Shown: positions 34,924 through 44,430, counted from the stretch's first letter. The stretch: DNA of 64,000 nt from Roseivirga sp. UBA6061 (GCA_002427745.1 DIYF01000004.1:34139-98138), one strand, 5' to 3'. A program made the numbers and translations. The notes: a model not told the origin generated them from the letters alone.

Positions 34924-37524
34924 TTAGTCACTTCTAAGGCTGGCCACAGGATTTCCCAATGATGCTTTTACGGTTTGAATGCCCACAGTGACCCAGGTAA
35001 TGGAGAGGGTGATAAGGCCCGATAAAACGAAGAACCACCACTCCAGCCGAATGCGATATTCAAAGCCATTCAGCCAGCTGTCCGTTATCCAATAGCTAAG
35101 TGGGAGCGCGATGATCAGCGAAAGGAGTACAATCTGTGTGAATTCCCTGGAGAGCATCAGTACAATGCTTCCGGCCTTTGATCCCAGTATTTTTCTGATG
35201 CCGATTTCTTTTTTTCTGCGTTCGGCTGTAAAGGCTACCAGCCCCAGCAGACCCAAACAGGATATCAGAATGGCAAAGCCTGCAAAGTAGCGTGAGAGCA
35301 TAGATACCTGTAATTCAGACTGGTAGAGCGATTGATATTGATCATCAACAAAGCTTAGTTCCAGTGGGAGGCCCTCATTGAAGTTTTCATAGAATGTGCT
35401 GAGCCTTTCAACGGTTTCACGCGGGTTATTACCTTCCAGCCGGGCCATCACCACATTGGTCCATTGTGGCAGAATGACCATGACAGCCGGCTGCACCTTT
35501 TTGTGGAGAGATTCAAAGTGAAAATCTTTCGTCACGCCAATGATCTGTCGGTCCTGACCGGCCAGGCCCATGGTTTTTCCAACCGGGTTGGTCATATCCA
35601 TGATTTTCATGGCCGCTTCGTTGATAATGACTTTGGAATTGTCAGTGGCATAGGCTTTTGAAAAGCTTCGTCCATCCAGCATTTCCACCTGCAAAGTTTC
35701 CAGCATGTTGAAATCCAGGGCGATAAACTGGAAGATAACCTCCGTTTCAGGTGATTTCCCTTCCCAGTCTATGGCTCCGATGGTGTTGCCACTCCGGGTC
35801 ATATTGTTGGAGATGGCAGAGATTTGGGTAATACCGGGAAGCTGAGCTGCCTGTTCCAGAAAAAGGTCCAGATTTTCAGAGGTTTTACCCTCCTTCGGAA
35901 AGCTGACGAGTTGCGCCTTATCGTAGCCCAGGTTTTTCGATTGGATGAAATCCACCTGCTTATAAATCACGGTGACTGATACAATCAGCAGCACAGACAC
36001 AACAAATTGAAAGGTGACCAGCCCTTTTCTGGCCAGTGAAGCCTTTTGAGTGTTTCTCAATTTGCCTTTTAATATTTCCACGGGCTTCATACCACTGAGA
36101 AAAAAGGCCGGGTAGCTGCCGGAGATCAGGCCGGTAGCCAGGGTGATGGTCAGTGCTGTCAGGATCAGATTGATGTTCCAGTCAAGTGACAAGGCCTTAC
36201 CTGTGATGATATTAAACTGAGGCAAAGCAAAATAGATAAGCCCCACGGCTACCAGCATAGAGAGCAATGCCAGTATCATAGACTCTCCCATAAACTGGAA
36301 CCTCAGTGACTGGCGCTGAGCTCCGATAGCTTTTTTGACCCCCACCTCTTTTAGTCTGCGAGAGGCCCGGGCTGTAGACAGGTTCATGAAATTGATACAG
36401 GCCACGATGATGATGAAAATGGCTATGATTGAGAAGATGCGTACATATTCTATCCTGCCTCCGGCCTGTGCGCCATTCTTATAGTTGCCATAGAGGTACT
36501 TATCTTCAAACTTCCTCAAGAACAGATCAGGACGGTTATTACCGGTTTTTTGCTGAATGAAATCCCGGATCTTGGTATTTACCTGTGAAGGTTCCGTTTT
36601 GGGAGGTAGCAGTACATAGGTAAAGGGCTGAGAGGTCTCCCAGGTCAATTCACCTACATAGGTTTTAACCAGGTCTTCGAACTGCTCAAAGTGAATGATG
36701 TAATCAAACTGGTGAGTAGAGTTGGGCCGGGTGTCTTTGAAGATGCCATTGATCACTCCGGAAGAGCTAAAGTTTTGAATTTGCCAGTCGAGTGTTTTAC
36801 CGATTAAGCCCTCAGTTGTATTGAACATACGTAATGCCAGACTCTCAGAAATGGCGAGGTGATTTTTATCAGATAGAACATAGTCCGGGTTGCCCTGTGA
36901 AAGAGGGAAAGTGAACATGCTGAAGAAATCAGCATCTGCAAAATGCCCTTGTGCCTTTGTCTTCATGTCCCCCAGAGTGAAAATAAGGTCATTGGGTGTA
37001 GGGGAGAAGGAAATAGATTTTTCAATCTCCGGGATTTCGGCAGCCAGCGCATCAGCCAGCAAATGGGGGGTAGCTTCTCCTGTAACGATACCTGAGGGGC
37101 TTTCCTCATTGGTCAATACCTGATAGAGCCGTGGACCGTTTTCATGAAATCTGTCTGTTTGCAGCTCATCGCTGATCCAAAGGTAGATCAGAAAGGCGCA
37201 GGCCAGACCGGATGATAAACCTGTGAGGTTTATTAAAAAAGAGCTCTTATATCGTTTGAAGCTCCTGAACGAAAAGAGAATAGTGTGTTTGACCATGTTC
37301 ATTGTGTTGTTTTGAGTGTTGTTAATTGACCGGATCATGCTCCTCCTAAAGAGCAGGAATACCTCTTTTATGAAAAGCCACCTGGCCCTTCCCGGCCCTT
37401 TTTGAGCCAGATTCAGGTCGAATAGCTCCAGCAGATCGCCTTCAATGTCTGCGTGATAATCAGACCTGCAGAACCACCGGAGCAGTGTAATGGCAAACCG
37501 GGGTGGTTTTACCTGTTTTGCCAT
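34924..37524 (-). CDS. FtsX/MacB-type ABC permease with prefix domain
   Basis: 866 residues. The N-terminal ~85 residues form the permease prefix domain (RFAITLLRWFCRSDYHADIEGDLLELF), seen when a PadR regulator is next door. Then the first membrane helix (INLTGLSSGLACAFLIYLW), a large periplasmic MacB-PCD domain, a three-helix FtsX block (GVKKAIGAQRQSLRFQF), a second periplasmic domain and a final FtsX block (EIGIRKILGSKAGSIVLML). No ATPase gene adjoins. It starts 1 bp after the padR stop codon, so regulator and permease are one unit. Function in the family: export or signalling, substrate unknown. Confidence 0.92.
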   Translation of the reverse strand: MAKQVKPPRFAITLLRWFCRSDYHADIEGDLLELFDLNLAQKGPGRARWLFIKEVFLLFRRSMIRSINNTQNNTMNMVKHTILFSFRSFKRYKSSFLINLTGLSSGLACAFLIYLWISDELQTDRFHENGPRLYQVLTNEESPSGIVTGEATPHLLADALAAEIPEIEKSISFSPTPNDLIFTLGDMKTKAQGHFADADFFSMFTFPLSQGNPDYVLSDKNHLAISESLALRMFNTTEGLIGKTLDWQIQNFSSSGVINGIFKDTRPNSTHQFDYIIHFEQFEDLVKTYVGELTWETSQPFTYVLLPPKTEPSQVNTKIRDFIQQKTGNNRPDLFLRKFEDKYLYGNYKNGAQAGGRIEYVRIFSIIAIFIIIVACINFMNLSTARASRRLKEVGVKKAIGAQRQSLRFQFMGESMILALLSMLVAVGLIYFALPQFNIITGKALSLDWNINLILTALTITLATGLISGSYPAFFLSGMKPVEILKGKLRNTQKASLARKGLVTFQFVVSVLLIVSVTVIYKQVDFIQSKNLGYDKAQLVSFPKEGKTSENLDLFLEQAAQLPGITQISAISNNMTRSGNTIGAIDWEGKSPETEVIFQFIALDFNMLETLQVEMLDGRSFSKAYATDNSKVIINEAAMKIMDMTNPVGKTMGLAGQDRQIIGVTKDFHFESLHKKVQPAVMVILPQWTNVVMARLEGNNPRETVERLSTFYENFNEGLPLELSFVDDQYQSLYQSELQVSMLSRYFAGFAILISCLGLLGLVAFTAERRKKEIGIRKILGSKAGSIVLMLSREFTQIVLLSLIIALPLSYWITDSWLNGFEYRIRLEWWFFVLSGLITLSITWVTVGIQTVKASLGNPVASLRSD

Positions 37525-37525
37525 A

Positions 37526-37858
37526 TCAGTCGAGGTTAATTATAGGAGAGGGGAGTGCATCCCAGAGCTCATTCCGGGTCTGTCGTGTATACTCCAGCGC
37601 CTTTTTACCTTCCAGTGTTACCGTGAAAAATAGTTTGGGTCGTCCTCCCCTGGTAGCACTGGTTTCTCCCTGCCGGGAAGTGAGGTAGCCTTTGGACTCC
37701 ATACGTCTCAGAGCGGTTTGCAAAGCACCCACGCTGACCGAGCGTCCGAGCCTTTCTTCAATCTCAAGTTTGATAGAGACACCATAGGCATTACCATGAA
37801 GTATGCCCACGGTGAGCAGTACGATCTCCTCGAATTCCCCAAGCTGATATTTTTTCAT
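37526..37858 (-). CDS. PadR family transcriptional regulator
   Basis: 110 residues, the size of a minimal PadR protein. The winged helix is EIVLLTVGILHGNAYGVSIKLEIEERLGRSVSVGALQTALRRMESKGYLTSRQGE, followed by RPKLFFTVTLEGKKALE. It usually represses the adjacent gene by binding an operator upstream. An 18-bp direct repeat directly upstream is the natural operator candidate. Immediately before the permease gene, the common pairing in Bacteroidota. Confidence 0.93.
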   Translation of the reverse strand: MKKYQLGEFEEIVLLTVGILHGNAYGVSIKLEIEERLGRSVSVGALQTALRRMESKGYLTSRQGETSATRGGRPKLFFTVTLEGKKALEYTRQTRNELWDALPSPIINLD

Positions 37859-37869
37859 AATGAGGTTAT

Positions 37870-37930
37870 TTCCTAAATGTAGTGTTGTAAATCTATGTCA
37901 TTGATAGGTTAATTCCTAATTGTAGTGTTG
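37870..37930 (-). promoter_or_regulatory. Direct-repeat operator candidate for PadR
   Basis: TTCCTAAATGTAGTGTTG at 37870 and TTCCTAATTGTAGTGTTG at 37913, 17 of 18 bases equal, 43 bp apart (about four turns). Each copy contains a small palindrome CTA-N4-TAG. The first copy ends 12 bp upstream of the padR ATG. Confidence 0.6.
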
Positions 37931-38079
37931 GTGCCTCGCTGGTTTTTAGATATACCCGTCTGGATTGGGGTAGTGTCCTTATCTACTACGAGCAGGTCTT
38001 TGTCGACTATTCAACCCGGTTTTTCTATTTGATTTCGGAGAAGTGAGTGAATTGCTTAATCTGGTATTAAATAACAATC

Positions 38080-38949
38080 ATGAAAAAACTCATTCCGGTT
38101 ATTCTGATGTTTTTGTCATCCCTGGCCTTTGGTCAGACCAAGGGAGTACTTTCTGACAGGTTTAGTGAAAAGAAGGAATCGGAGCATTTTGTGCTGCAGT
38201 GGAATACACAACAGTCCTCAGAAAAGGAAATTGAAGAAGCTGCTGTGTTTGCAGAAGAAGTCTATCAGAAGCTGAGTGAGCTTCTGGGGGAGCAACATAT
38301 GCCTTCTGCTAAACTGATCATAACATTCAGAGGGGAGGGAGTGGACCCGGAAACCTATAAAAAGAGTGTTCCGCACGTAGACGGGCAGGGCAGAATTCAC
38401 CTGTATCGTTTCGAGAGTGGAGGCTACCTGGGCGCATTGGCACATGAAATGGTCCACGCTGTTCGGGTGAATACACAGCCAAGGTGGGAACGCTTTTTTG
38501 AGGAGGGACTGGCTTCTGCGCTGGCTCATTACCTGTACCCCGAAAATAAATCTTTTGCCAGGTATGGATATCCTCTGGACGTAGTGGCCGGCTATTGGTT
38601 GGTTTCCGGTAAAGGAATCCCTCTGGAAACCATGCGAATCCAGCATGGCCGGCTCAATCTCAAGTGCTCATTTCAAACTTATGTAATGCGTGAAGACTTC
38701 TTCAATTACCTGGTGGTGCATTATGGAATAGATAAGTTATTGGCTTATGCCTATGCTGATGCCGTGGGAATCATTGAGGCTTATCCAAAATACTGGGGTA
38801 AAACTTTTTCTGAGCTGGTAAGCGAATGGGAATCAGATCTCACAAGGCGCTACAATGCTTATGAGGGAGCTGCTCAACTGGCAGATGAATATTTTAAAAA
38901 TACACCGGTGAAATACAGCAGAGCCTGTGAAGCCGGTATTGATTATTAA
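38080..38949 (+). CDS. Secreted gluzincin (peptidase MA-like)
   Basis: 289 residues. Signal peptide MKKLIPVILMFLSSLAFGQ. The zinc motif is ALAHEMVHAVR (HExxH, about residues 124-128), followed ~20 residues later by FEEGLASAL, where the Glu is the third ligand of gluzincins. Later part is helical with ERNDFFNYLV-like stretches. Probable envelope or secreted metalloprotease. It lies between two FtsX permease genes and 24 bp upstream of the second, on the same strand, so it may be part of the LytS/LytTR-linked operon. Confidence 0.8.
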   Translation: MKKLIPVILMFLSSLAFGQTKGVLSDRFSEKKESEHFVLQWNTQQSSEKEIEEAAVFAEEVYQKLSELLGEQHMPSAKLIITFRGEGVDPETYKKSVPHVDGQGRIHLYRFESGGYLGALAHEMVHAVRVNTQPRWERFFEEGLASALAHYLYPENKSFARYGYPLDVVAGYWLVSGKGIPLETMRIQHGRLNLKCSFQTYVMREDFFNYLVVHYGIDKLLAYAYADAVGIIEAYPKYWGKTFSELVSEWESDLTRRYNAYEGAAQLADEYFKNTPVKYSRACEAGIDY

Positions 38950-38973
38950 ATACGGTCCTAAAACAACAAAACT

Positions 38974-41397
38974 ATGGTCAAAAACTACTTAAGAATTGCC
39001 TGGAGAAACATGCTGAAGCACAAAGGGCATTCAGCGATTAACATCATCGGACTAGCTGTGGGAATGGCTTGTTTCCTGCTTATTCTCTTTTATGTAAAGG
39101 ATGAGTCCTCTTACGATAAGTTTCATAAAGATTATAAGAGCATTTACAGGGTCACGGAAGTGAATTACAGCGATGGTGGAGAAACACTTCTGGCTAACGC
39201 CTACAGCGCGATTGGTCCCGCACTGACAAGCGATTTTCCGGAGTTCGAAGCCTTTACCCGCGTTCATATTGAAGAGTTTTCTGTCAGCAACGGACCGGAT
39301 AAAACATTTCAGGAGCCACTTTTTGCTTATACCGACTCTACCTTCTGGCAGGTACTGGACTTCAGTTTACTTGAGGGTGATCCCAAGACGGCTTTAAGTG
39401 GTCCGTTTTCTTTAGTCCTTACGGAGTCTATGGCCCGAAAGTACTTTGGAGAGGAAGAGGCTATGGGCAAGATGCTCAAAGTAGACGGACAATATAGCTT
39501 TCAGGTAACCGGTATTCTGGAAGATCTGCCACGTAACTCTCACCTCCAGTTCGATTTTCTGGCTTCGTTTATCAGTTTGAGGCAGATACAGGGCGGCTGG
39601 ATGTTTAATAACTGGTATTGGCCTCCTATGTATACCTATGCTAAGGTACCCGAGGCGGTAAATCCGGAGAACATTGAAGCGAAATTTCCGGATATGGTGG
39701 AGAAGTATCTCGGTAAGCGTGTAGCAGAGCAGCGTGGCTATCGTCTGCAGCCCCTGGCAGATATTCATACCTCTACCAACTACTCCAACGAGATAGGGAA
39801 GAGCACGAACATTACCTACCTGTATGTGCTCACCACTACGGCTTTTCTTATTCTGGCCATTGCGAGTGTTAACTTTATGAATTTATCTCTGGCCCGGTCT
39901 ATCAGTCGCTCGGGTGAGGTAGGTGTAAGGAAGGTATTTGGTGCTGCCCGTCAGCAGATCATTATGCAATACCTTAGCGAATCTGTACTGGTTACCCTGC
40001 TGGCTGCAGTGCTTGGCTTTGGTCTCTTCCTGCTGGCTATTCCTGCCTTTAATGACCTGACCGAGAAAACGCTCATGATCGAGAATGCTGACATGCCACT
40101 GGTACTTGGTGGCCTGTTGCTCATGGCGGTTATTGTAGGAATACTATCGGGTATTTACCCGGCTCTGTTCCTGTCCGGGTTTTCTCCGGCTACTATTCTC
40201 AAAGGTAAGTTTGCCAAGCAGAGTAAGTTTTCTGCTTTCTTTAAAAAGGCCCTGATCACTTTTCAGTTTGTGATCTCGGCAGCCTTGATCATCGCCACTT
40301 TCATTATTTATTTCCAGCTTCAGTATATGCGCAATATGGCCCTCGGCTTTGATGAAGAGCAGATGGTGGTACTCGAGGTTCGGGGCTATCCTGAGCAGCA
40401 GAGAATCAAGGCATTGAAAGACAGAATCAATGCGCTTCCTCAGGTGGTAGGAGCATCTGTTTCGGCAAGGGTGCCATCAGGTCAGGGATTCTATGACTAC
40501 AATGTGTTACCTGATGGAGAGTCAGTTGAGAATAATATGCTTTTTATGAGGTTGGAAACCGACCTGGACTTTTCAAATCTATATGATTTCGAGATTGTAG
40601 AAGGGCGTTCGTTTGACAACCGACTGTCGACAGATTCACTGGCCTATCTGCTCAATGAAACCGCTGTGGAAAAGCTGGGCTGGACAGGAGATGCTTTGAA
40701 CAAAAAGCTGAACCTGGGAAGTTTGAATAAAGACGGCAGCTTCAAAACCCTGCATCAGGGTACCATCATAGGAGTTGTCAAAGACTTCAATTTTGTTTCG
40801 CTTCACAATGAAGTAGACCCGGTGGTGATCAGCATTATTCCCAGTAGTCAGCCTTATATGCAATCAAAGATGTCGATCAAACTGGCACCGGGCAACCTGA
40901 TGTCTGCCATGGATGTCATTGAAGAGGAGTGGCGTGGATTTGCTGCGAATGCTGACTTTGAATATTTCTTCCTGGATGATACCCTTGACAAAATGTATCG
41001 CGCTGAAAAGCAACTGGGTAAGGTCTTTCTTACTTTCTCCTCGATCAGTATTGGTCTGGCATGTCTGGGGCTGTTTGCCATGAGTACCTTACTGGCAGCT
41101 CAGCTGCGTAAGGAAATAGGCATCCGCAAGGTGCTTGGAGCTACGGTAGCCAGTCTGGTACTGCTGATGTCTAAAGGCTATATGCAACTGATTGCCGTGT
41201 CGTTTGTGATCGCTTGTTTTATCACATACATTGTTATGGAAAAGTGGCTGGAAAACTTTGCCTACCACATCCGCATGGAAATCTGGTACTTCTTATCGGC
41301 TGGTGTGTTGCTGGGAATCATTGCTTTCGTAACCATGAGCTTTAAATCTTTCAAGGCAGCTAATAGTAACCCTGTGGAGGCCTTGCGCTATGAATGA
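38974..41397 (+). CDS. FtsX/MacB-type ABC permease
   Basis: 807 residues. N-terminal helix with NYLRIAWRNMLKHKGHSAINIIGLAVGMACFLLILFYV, a periplasmic MacB-PCD domain, a first FtsX block (EVGVRKVFGAARQQIIMQYL), a second periplasmic domain and a last FtsX block (EIGIRKVLGATVASLVLLM), ending in NPVEALRYE. No prefix domain, unlike the permease at 34924. It is translated together with the sensor kinase (4-bp ATGA overlap). This supports a sensing or resistance complex of BceAB/LytS type, with ATPase from elsewhere. Confidence 0.93.
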   Translation: MVKNYLRIAWRNMLKHKGHSAINIIGLAVGMACFLLILFYVKDESSYDKFHKDYKSIYRVTEVNYSDGGETLLANAYSAIGPALTSDFPEFEAFTRVHIEEFSVSNGPDKTFQEPLFAYTDSTFWQVLDFSLLEGDPKTALSGPFSLVLTESMARKYFGEEEAMGKMLKVDGQYSFQVTGILEDLPRNSHLQFDFLASFISLRQIQGGWMFNNWYWPPMYTYAKVPEAVNPENIEAKFPDMVEKYLGKRVAEQRGYRLQPLADIHTSTNYSNEIGKSTNITYLYVLTTTAFLILAIASVNFMNLSLARSISRSGEVGVRKVFGAARQQIIMQYLSESVLVTLLAAVLGFGLFLLAIPAFNDLTEKTLMIENADMPLVLGGLLLMAVIVGILSGIYPALFLSGFSPATILKGKFAKQSKFSAFFKKALITFQFVISAALIIATFIIYFQLQYMRNMALGFDEEQMVVLEVRGYPEQQRIKALKDRINALPQVVGASVSARVPSGQGFYDYNVLPDGESVENNMLFMRLETDLDFSNLYDFEIVEGRSFDNRLSTDSLAYLLNETAVEKLGWTGDALNKKLNLGSLNKDGSFKTLHQGTIIGVVKDFNFVSLHNEVDPVVISIIPSSQPYMQSKMSIKLAPGNLMSAMDVIEEEWRGFAANADFEYFFLDDTLDKMYRAEKQLGKVFLTFSSISIGLACLGLFAMSTLLAAQLRKEIGIRKVLGATVASLVLLMSKGYMQLIAVSFVIACFITYIVMEKWLENFAYHIRMEIWYFLSAGVLLGIIAFVTMSFKSFKAANSNPVEALRYE

Positions 41398-42419
41398 AAT
41401 TTAACTGGAGACTTATATTACTGCACCTGCTCTTCTGGGTGCTCTACCTGATTGTCTGGGGCGTAAGAGATATGGCTTACGCTCCTACTTTTTGGGATAC
41501 CGTGGATGGTAACCTGATCGGAAGTCTGGTCTTTGCCTTTGGGGTATATTTTAATATGTACATTCTTATCCCTCAGCTACTTCTGAAAAAGAAAAGGTTT
41601 GCATACTCGCTCTCAGTTTTGGTCATGGTGGTAATCATCGCCTTTTTGTCAGCTCAGCTCTATGCCGTTTACTATCAGAACATCCATCAGGGGACGAGTG
41701 ATTTCTTTGCCTCCTTTGGTGGAGTAGCAGCCACCGGAGGAGATTTTCTGGTGGTTTATGGTCTGGCTACCTGTCTCTACTTTATCAACGAATGGTACAT
41801 CAAAGAGCGCAAGCTTCGGGAGCTGGAAACACAAAATCTGAAAGCTGAACTGGACCTGCTCAAAGGGCAGATCAACCCACACTTTATATTCAATGCACTG
41901 AATAATGTTCACGTACTTATCAGAAAAGACCCCGAGGAGGCTCAGACCACTCTTGAGAAGTTTTCTGAACTGCTCAGTCATCAGATTTATGAAGTGAACA
42001 AGGAGCTGGTCAGTCTCAGTGGTGAAGTAGATAACCTTTCCAATTTTATTGAGCTACAGAAAATGCGCTTTGAAGATCATGCCAATATCACCTGGCAAAC
42101 CCGGGGAGATCTCAATGGTCAGCAGATAGCTCCCATGCTGTTTTTAAACTTTGTGGAAAATGCCTTTAAGTATGGTGGGGCACCAAATGAAGATCCGGTA
42201 AGTATTGATATATTGCTTAAAACGGAAGATCAGCTCGTGACATTCAGCTGTGTGAATTCGGTGTATGGAACTCAGACCAGAGATGGTAAGCTGGGTGTGG
42301 GAATTGCCAATGTGAGAAGGAGGCTGGAAATACTGTATCCCGGAAAGCATAAGCTGGAGATAGAGAGCGGAGAAAACACTTATAGCGTAAACCTCGAAGT
42401 AAATCTTAATGAAGATTAG
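41394..42419 (+). CDS. LytS/YehU-type sensor histidine kinase
   Basis: 341 residues. Four membrane helices in the first ~130 residues, a coiled-coil linker (KERKLRELETQNLKAELDLLKGQ), then the His_kinase domain: QINPHFIFNALN (phosphorylated His), N-box NFVENAFKYGG and a shortened ATP lid GVGIANVRRRLEILY. It has no large extracytoplasmic sensor, so the adjoining permease may do the sensing. Overlaps the response regulator gene by 11 bp. Confidence 0.93.
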   Translation: MKFNWRLILLHLLFWVLYLIVWGVRDMAYAPTFWDTVDGNLIGSLVFAFGVYFNMYILIPQLLLKKKRFAYSLSVLVMVVIIAFLSAQLYAVYYQNIHQGTSDFFASFGGVAATGGDFLVVYGLATCLYFINEWYIKERKLRELETQNLKAELDLLKGQINPHFIFNALNNVHVLIRKDPEEAQTTLEKFSELLSHQIYEVNKELVSLSGEVDNLSNFIELQKMRFEDHANITWQTRGDLNGQQIAPMLFLNFVENAFKYGGAPNEDPVSIDILLKTEDQLVTFSCVNSVYGTQTRDGKLGVGIANVRRRLEILYPGKHKLEIESGENTYSVNLEVNLNED

Positions 42420-43116
42420 CTGTGTGATCATTGATGATGAGCCATTGGCCCGGGCAGGGGTGAGGGACTATGCCGAAAAGGTCGGGTTTCTTGAGGTGAT
42501 TGGCGAATGCAAGAGTGCCACAGAGGCCAGGGCTTTTCTGGAAGAACATCCTGCAGATCTGATGTTTTTGGATATCAACATGCCCAAGGTGAATGGCCTG
42601 GAGTTCGTTAAATCACTGCAGCAACCACCGCTGGTCATCTTTACCACAGCTTACCGTGAGTTTGCCTCCGATAGCTATGACCTGGATGCGCTGGACTATC
42701 TGGTAAAGCCCATTACCTTCGAGCGCTTTTACAAAGCTGTTAATAAGGCCTATCAGCACTTTGAGAGTACGGCCAGACCTGTTTTAGATCACTTTTATAT
42801 CAAAGTGGATGGTGTTATTACCAAGGTCAATGTGGTAGAGGTGCTCTATATAGAGGGTATGAAAGACTACATTAAGGTATACCTGAGTGATGGAAGCCGT
42901 TTGATTACACTGCTTTCGCTCAAGCAGGTGGAGGCTTTGCTGCCGGGAGATCAGTTTGTTCGGGTACACCGCTCTTTTATTGTAGCAAAAAACAAGGTAG
43001 AGAGCATAGAAGGTAATACTATTCATATGGCCGGTCAGGAGATTCCTATCGCTTCAAATTTAAGGGCAGAGGTGCTGGAGCAGATCGTTGGAGATAAGTT
43101 CTGGAAGAGGGGTTGA
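42409..43116 (+). CDS. LytTR family response regulator
   Basis: 235 residues. Receiver domain with IIDDEPLAR at the start, phospho-acceptor in MFLDINMPK (about D54) and KP at the end (VKPITF). The DNA-binding LytTR domain covers the last ~105 residues (FYIKVDGVITKVNVVEVLYIEGMKDYIKVYL...FVRVHRSFIVA). Likely targets are its own operon or the permease genes. Followed by a terminator. Confidence 0.94.
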   Translation: MKISCVIIDDEPLARAGVRDYAEKVGFLEVIGECKSATEARAFLEEHPADLMFLDINMPKVNGLEFVKSLQQPPLVIFTTAYREFASDSYDLDALDYLVKPITFERFYKAVNKAYQHFESTARPVLDHFYIKVDGVITKVNVVEVLYIEGMKDYIKVYLSDGSRLITLLSLKQVEALLPGDQFVRVHRSFIVAKNKVESIEGNTIHMAGQEIPIASNLRAEVLEQIVGDKFWKRG

Positions 43117-43158
43117 GTCAACAAACGGGAGTTTTGAAAAATCAGGTTTTTTAAATGC

Positions 43159-43190
43159 AAAAAGGACCGGGCGTCTCCCGGTCCTTTTTT
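43159..43190 (+). terminator. Terminator after the LytTR regulator, distal copy of a twin element
   Basis: AAAAA-GGACCGGG-CGTCT-CCCGGTCC-TTTTTT. Usable on both strands. It is 42 bp after the stop codon at 43116. The sequence after it (CGTTCAACCAAAACG) is similar to that after the terminator at 43330. Confidence 0.85.
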
Positions 43191-43329
43191 CGTTCAACCA
43201 AAACGTATTATGCTATAAAGAGATCTTTAAATGTCTTTTATCAGAGTCGCGAGCTCTTGTGTGATTATCTTCTTCTGCGCGCTTTGTATGGAATACGGTA
43301 TGTTCCGGTTTTACCCAACCCTCAAGAGT

Positions 43330-43353
43330 AAAAAAAGGAGACCAGGCGTCTCC
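43330..43353 (-). terminator. Terminator after the esterase gene, proximal copy of a twin element
   Basis: On the minus strand GGAGAC-GCCTG-GTCTCC followed by TTTTTTT, 30 bp beyond the stop codon at 43383. Shares GAGACGCC and the flank GTTTGGTAGAACGA with the distal copy. Confidence 0.8.
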
Positions 43354-43382
43354 TGGCCCCTGTCGTTCTACCAAACGCAACT

Positions 43383-44366
43383 CTATTGTATCTGAGAATA
43401 GAGAAATCCTAAAAGTCTTACATTGCAGCTGCCGCAGTTGATGTCTACCGGGGCGCCATGGTCACCATCAGTGATGGCCAGCAGTTCAGAGGTAATTCCT
43501 GCGCTTTGTGCTCTTGCATGAATCGGCTGGGAGCCAAACAGCACCACTTCAGTACCGTCTGCCGGGCCGCTGGTGTAGGACACTACTGCATCTGCTGTGC
43601 CGTGTACATTGTAAAGGGCTGGTTCACCGGCATCAATGAAGTTCACATCCAGAATACCTCCTGCCAGATTGATAACTCCAGCTACAGCAGAAGAATAACC
43701 CGGGTTACCGCTGTTGCCTTCCCAACCTCCGTTATCGTTAATGATGGTGGCGAGAGAACCACTTACTTCATCAACATTGGCGATGTATGCTGAGTGAAGT
43801 GAGGTGACGGCTCCCGCAGAGTAGCCTCCTATAAATATCTTGTCAGGGTTGATCCTGTATTGATTGTTTGTATCGGCATCCTTTCTGAAAAACCGAATAG
43901 CCGCTTTCTGATCCTGTACGGCCTGTACTACGGCCAGGAACATACGAGCTTCAGATCTGTCATTGCTTTCGTTGAGCCGGTAATTGATAACAGCCGATAC
44001 GTAGCCCGCTTTGGCCAACAGCTCAGCATAGGCATTCATGGTTTCGAAACCCAGACTGCTGAAGCCTCCTCCCGGTGCGAGTATGACCAGGGGACGGTTT
44101 GCTTCTGTATCTCCCTGAGCCTCATAGATGCTCATGGAAAGCTCCTGGGTACCTCCACTGGTTTTAGGAGCACTACCAAACACTACATTATTTGTGGTGG
44201 AAACGGTCTCAAAAATGGTGTTCTGATACCGGGTGCCTCCGTTGGTAAGTTGTTGTCCTGTGGTAGGGCCATACTCGTCATAGTCATCATCTTCTATCTC
44301 ACATGAGCATATGGCGAAGGAAAGTATGAGTAAGAGGAGCGTCCTGAAAATTTGTAAGCGTTTCAT
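43383..44366 (-). CDS. Alpha/beta-hydrolase lipoprotein (esterase/lipase)
   Basis: 327 residues. Lipoprotein signal MKRLQIFRTLLLLILSFAICSC with the acylated Cys in CSCE. The nucleophile elbow is GGYSAGA (Ser about residue 183), oxyanion-hole region LAPGGGFSSLG (HGGG-like), the acidic residue probably in HGTADAVV and the catalytic His in GDHGAPV. This fits the esterase/lipase family that acts on acyl or acetyl esters, possibly of polysaccharides. Outer-membrane location probable. The loop between about 205 and 225 (DNGGWEGNSGNPGYS) is Gly-rich. Confidence 0.82.
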   Translation of the reverse strand: MKRLQIFRTLLLLILSFAICSCEIEDDDYDEYGPTTGQQLTNGGTRYQNTIFETVSTTNNVVFGSAPKTSGGTQELSMSIYEAQGDTEANRPLVILAPGGGFSSLGFETMNAYAELLAKAGYVSAVINYRLNESNDRSEARMFLAVVQAVQDQKAAIRFFRKDADTNNQYRINPDKIFIGGYSAGAVTSLHSAYIANVDEVSGSLATIINDNGGWEGNSGNPGYSSAVAGVINLAGGILDVNFIDAGEPALYNVHGTADAVVSYTSGPADGTEVVLFGSQPIHARAQSAGITSELLAITDGDHGAPVDINCGSCNVRLLGFLYSQIQ

Positions 44367-44430
44367 AGATCTGAAGTATTCGTTTTGGTATTGAATACTT
44401 CCCGGTCTGACTTACCCTACCCCGCTAAAT

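Noticed and set aside
43204..43330. Short open stretch on the minus strand between the twin terminators, with a protein-like composition (charged, ending KRHLKISL)
   Set aside because: There is no usable start codon in frame after the terminator T-run; may be a decayed gene end but cannot be supported as coding.
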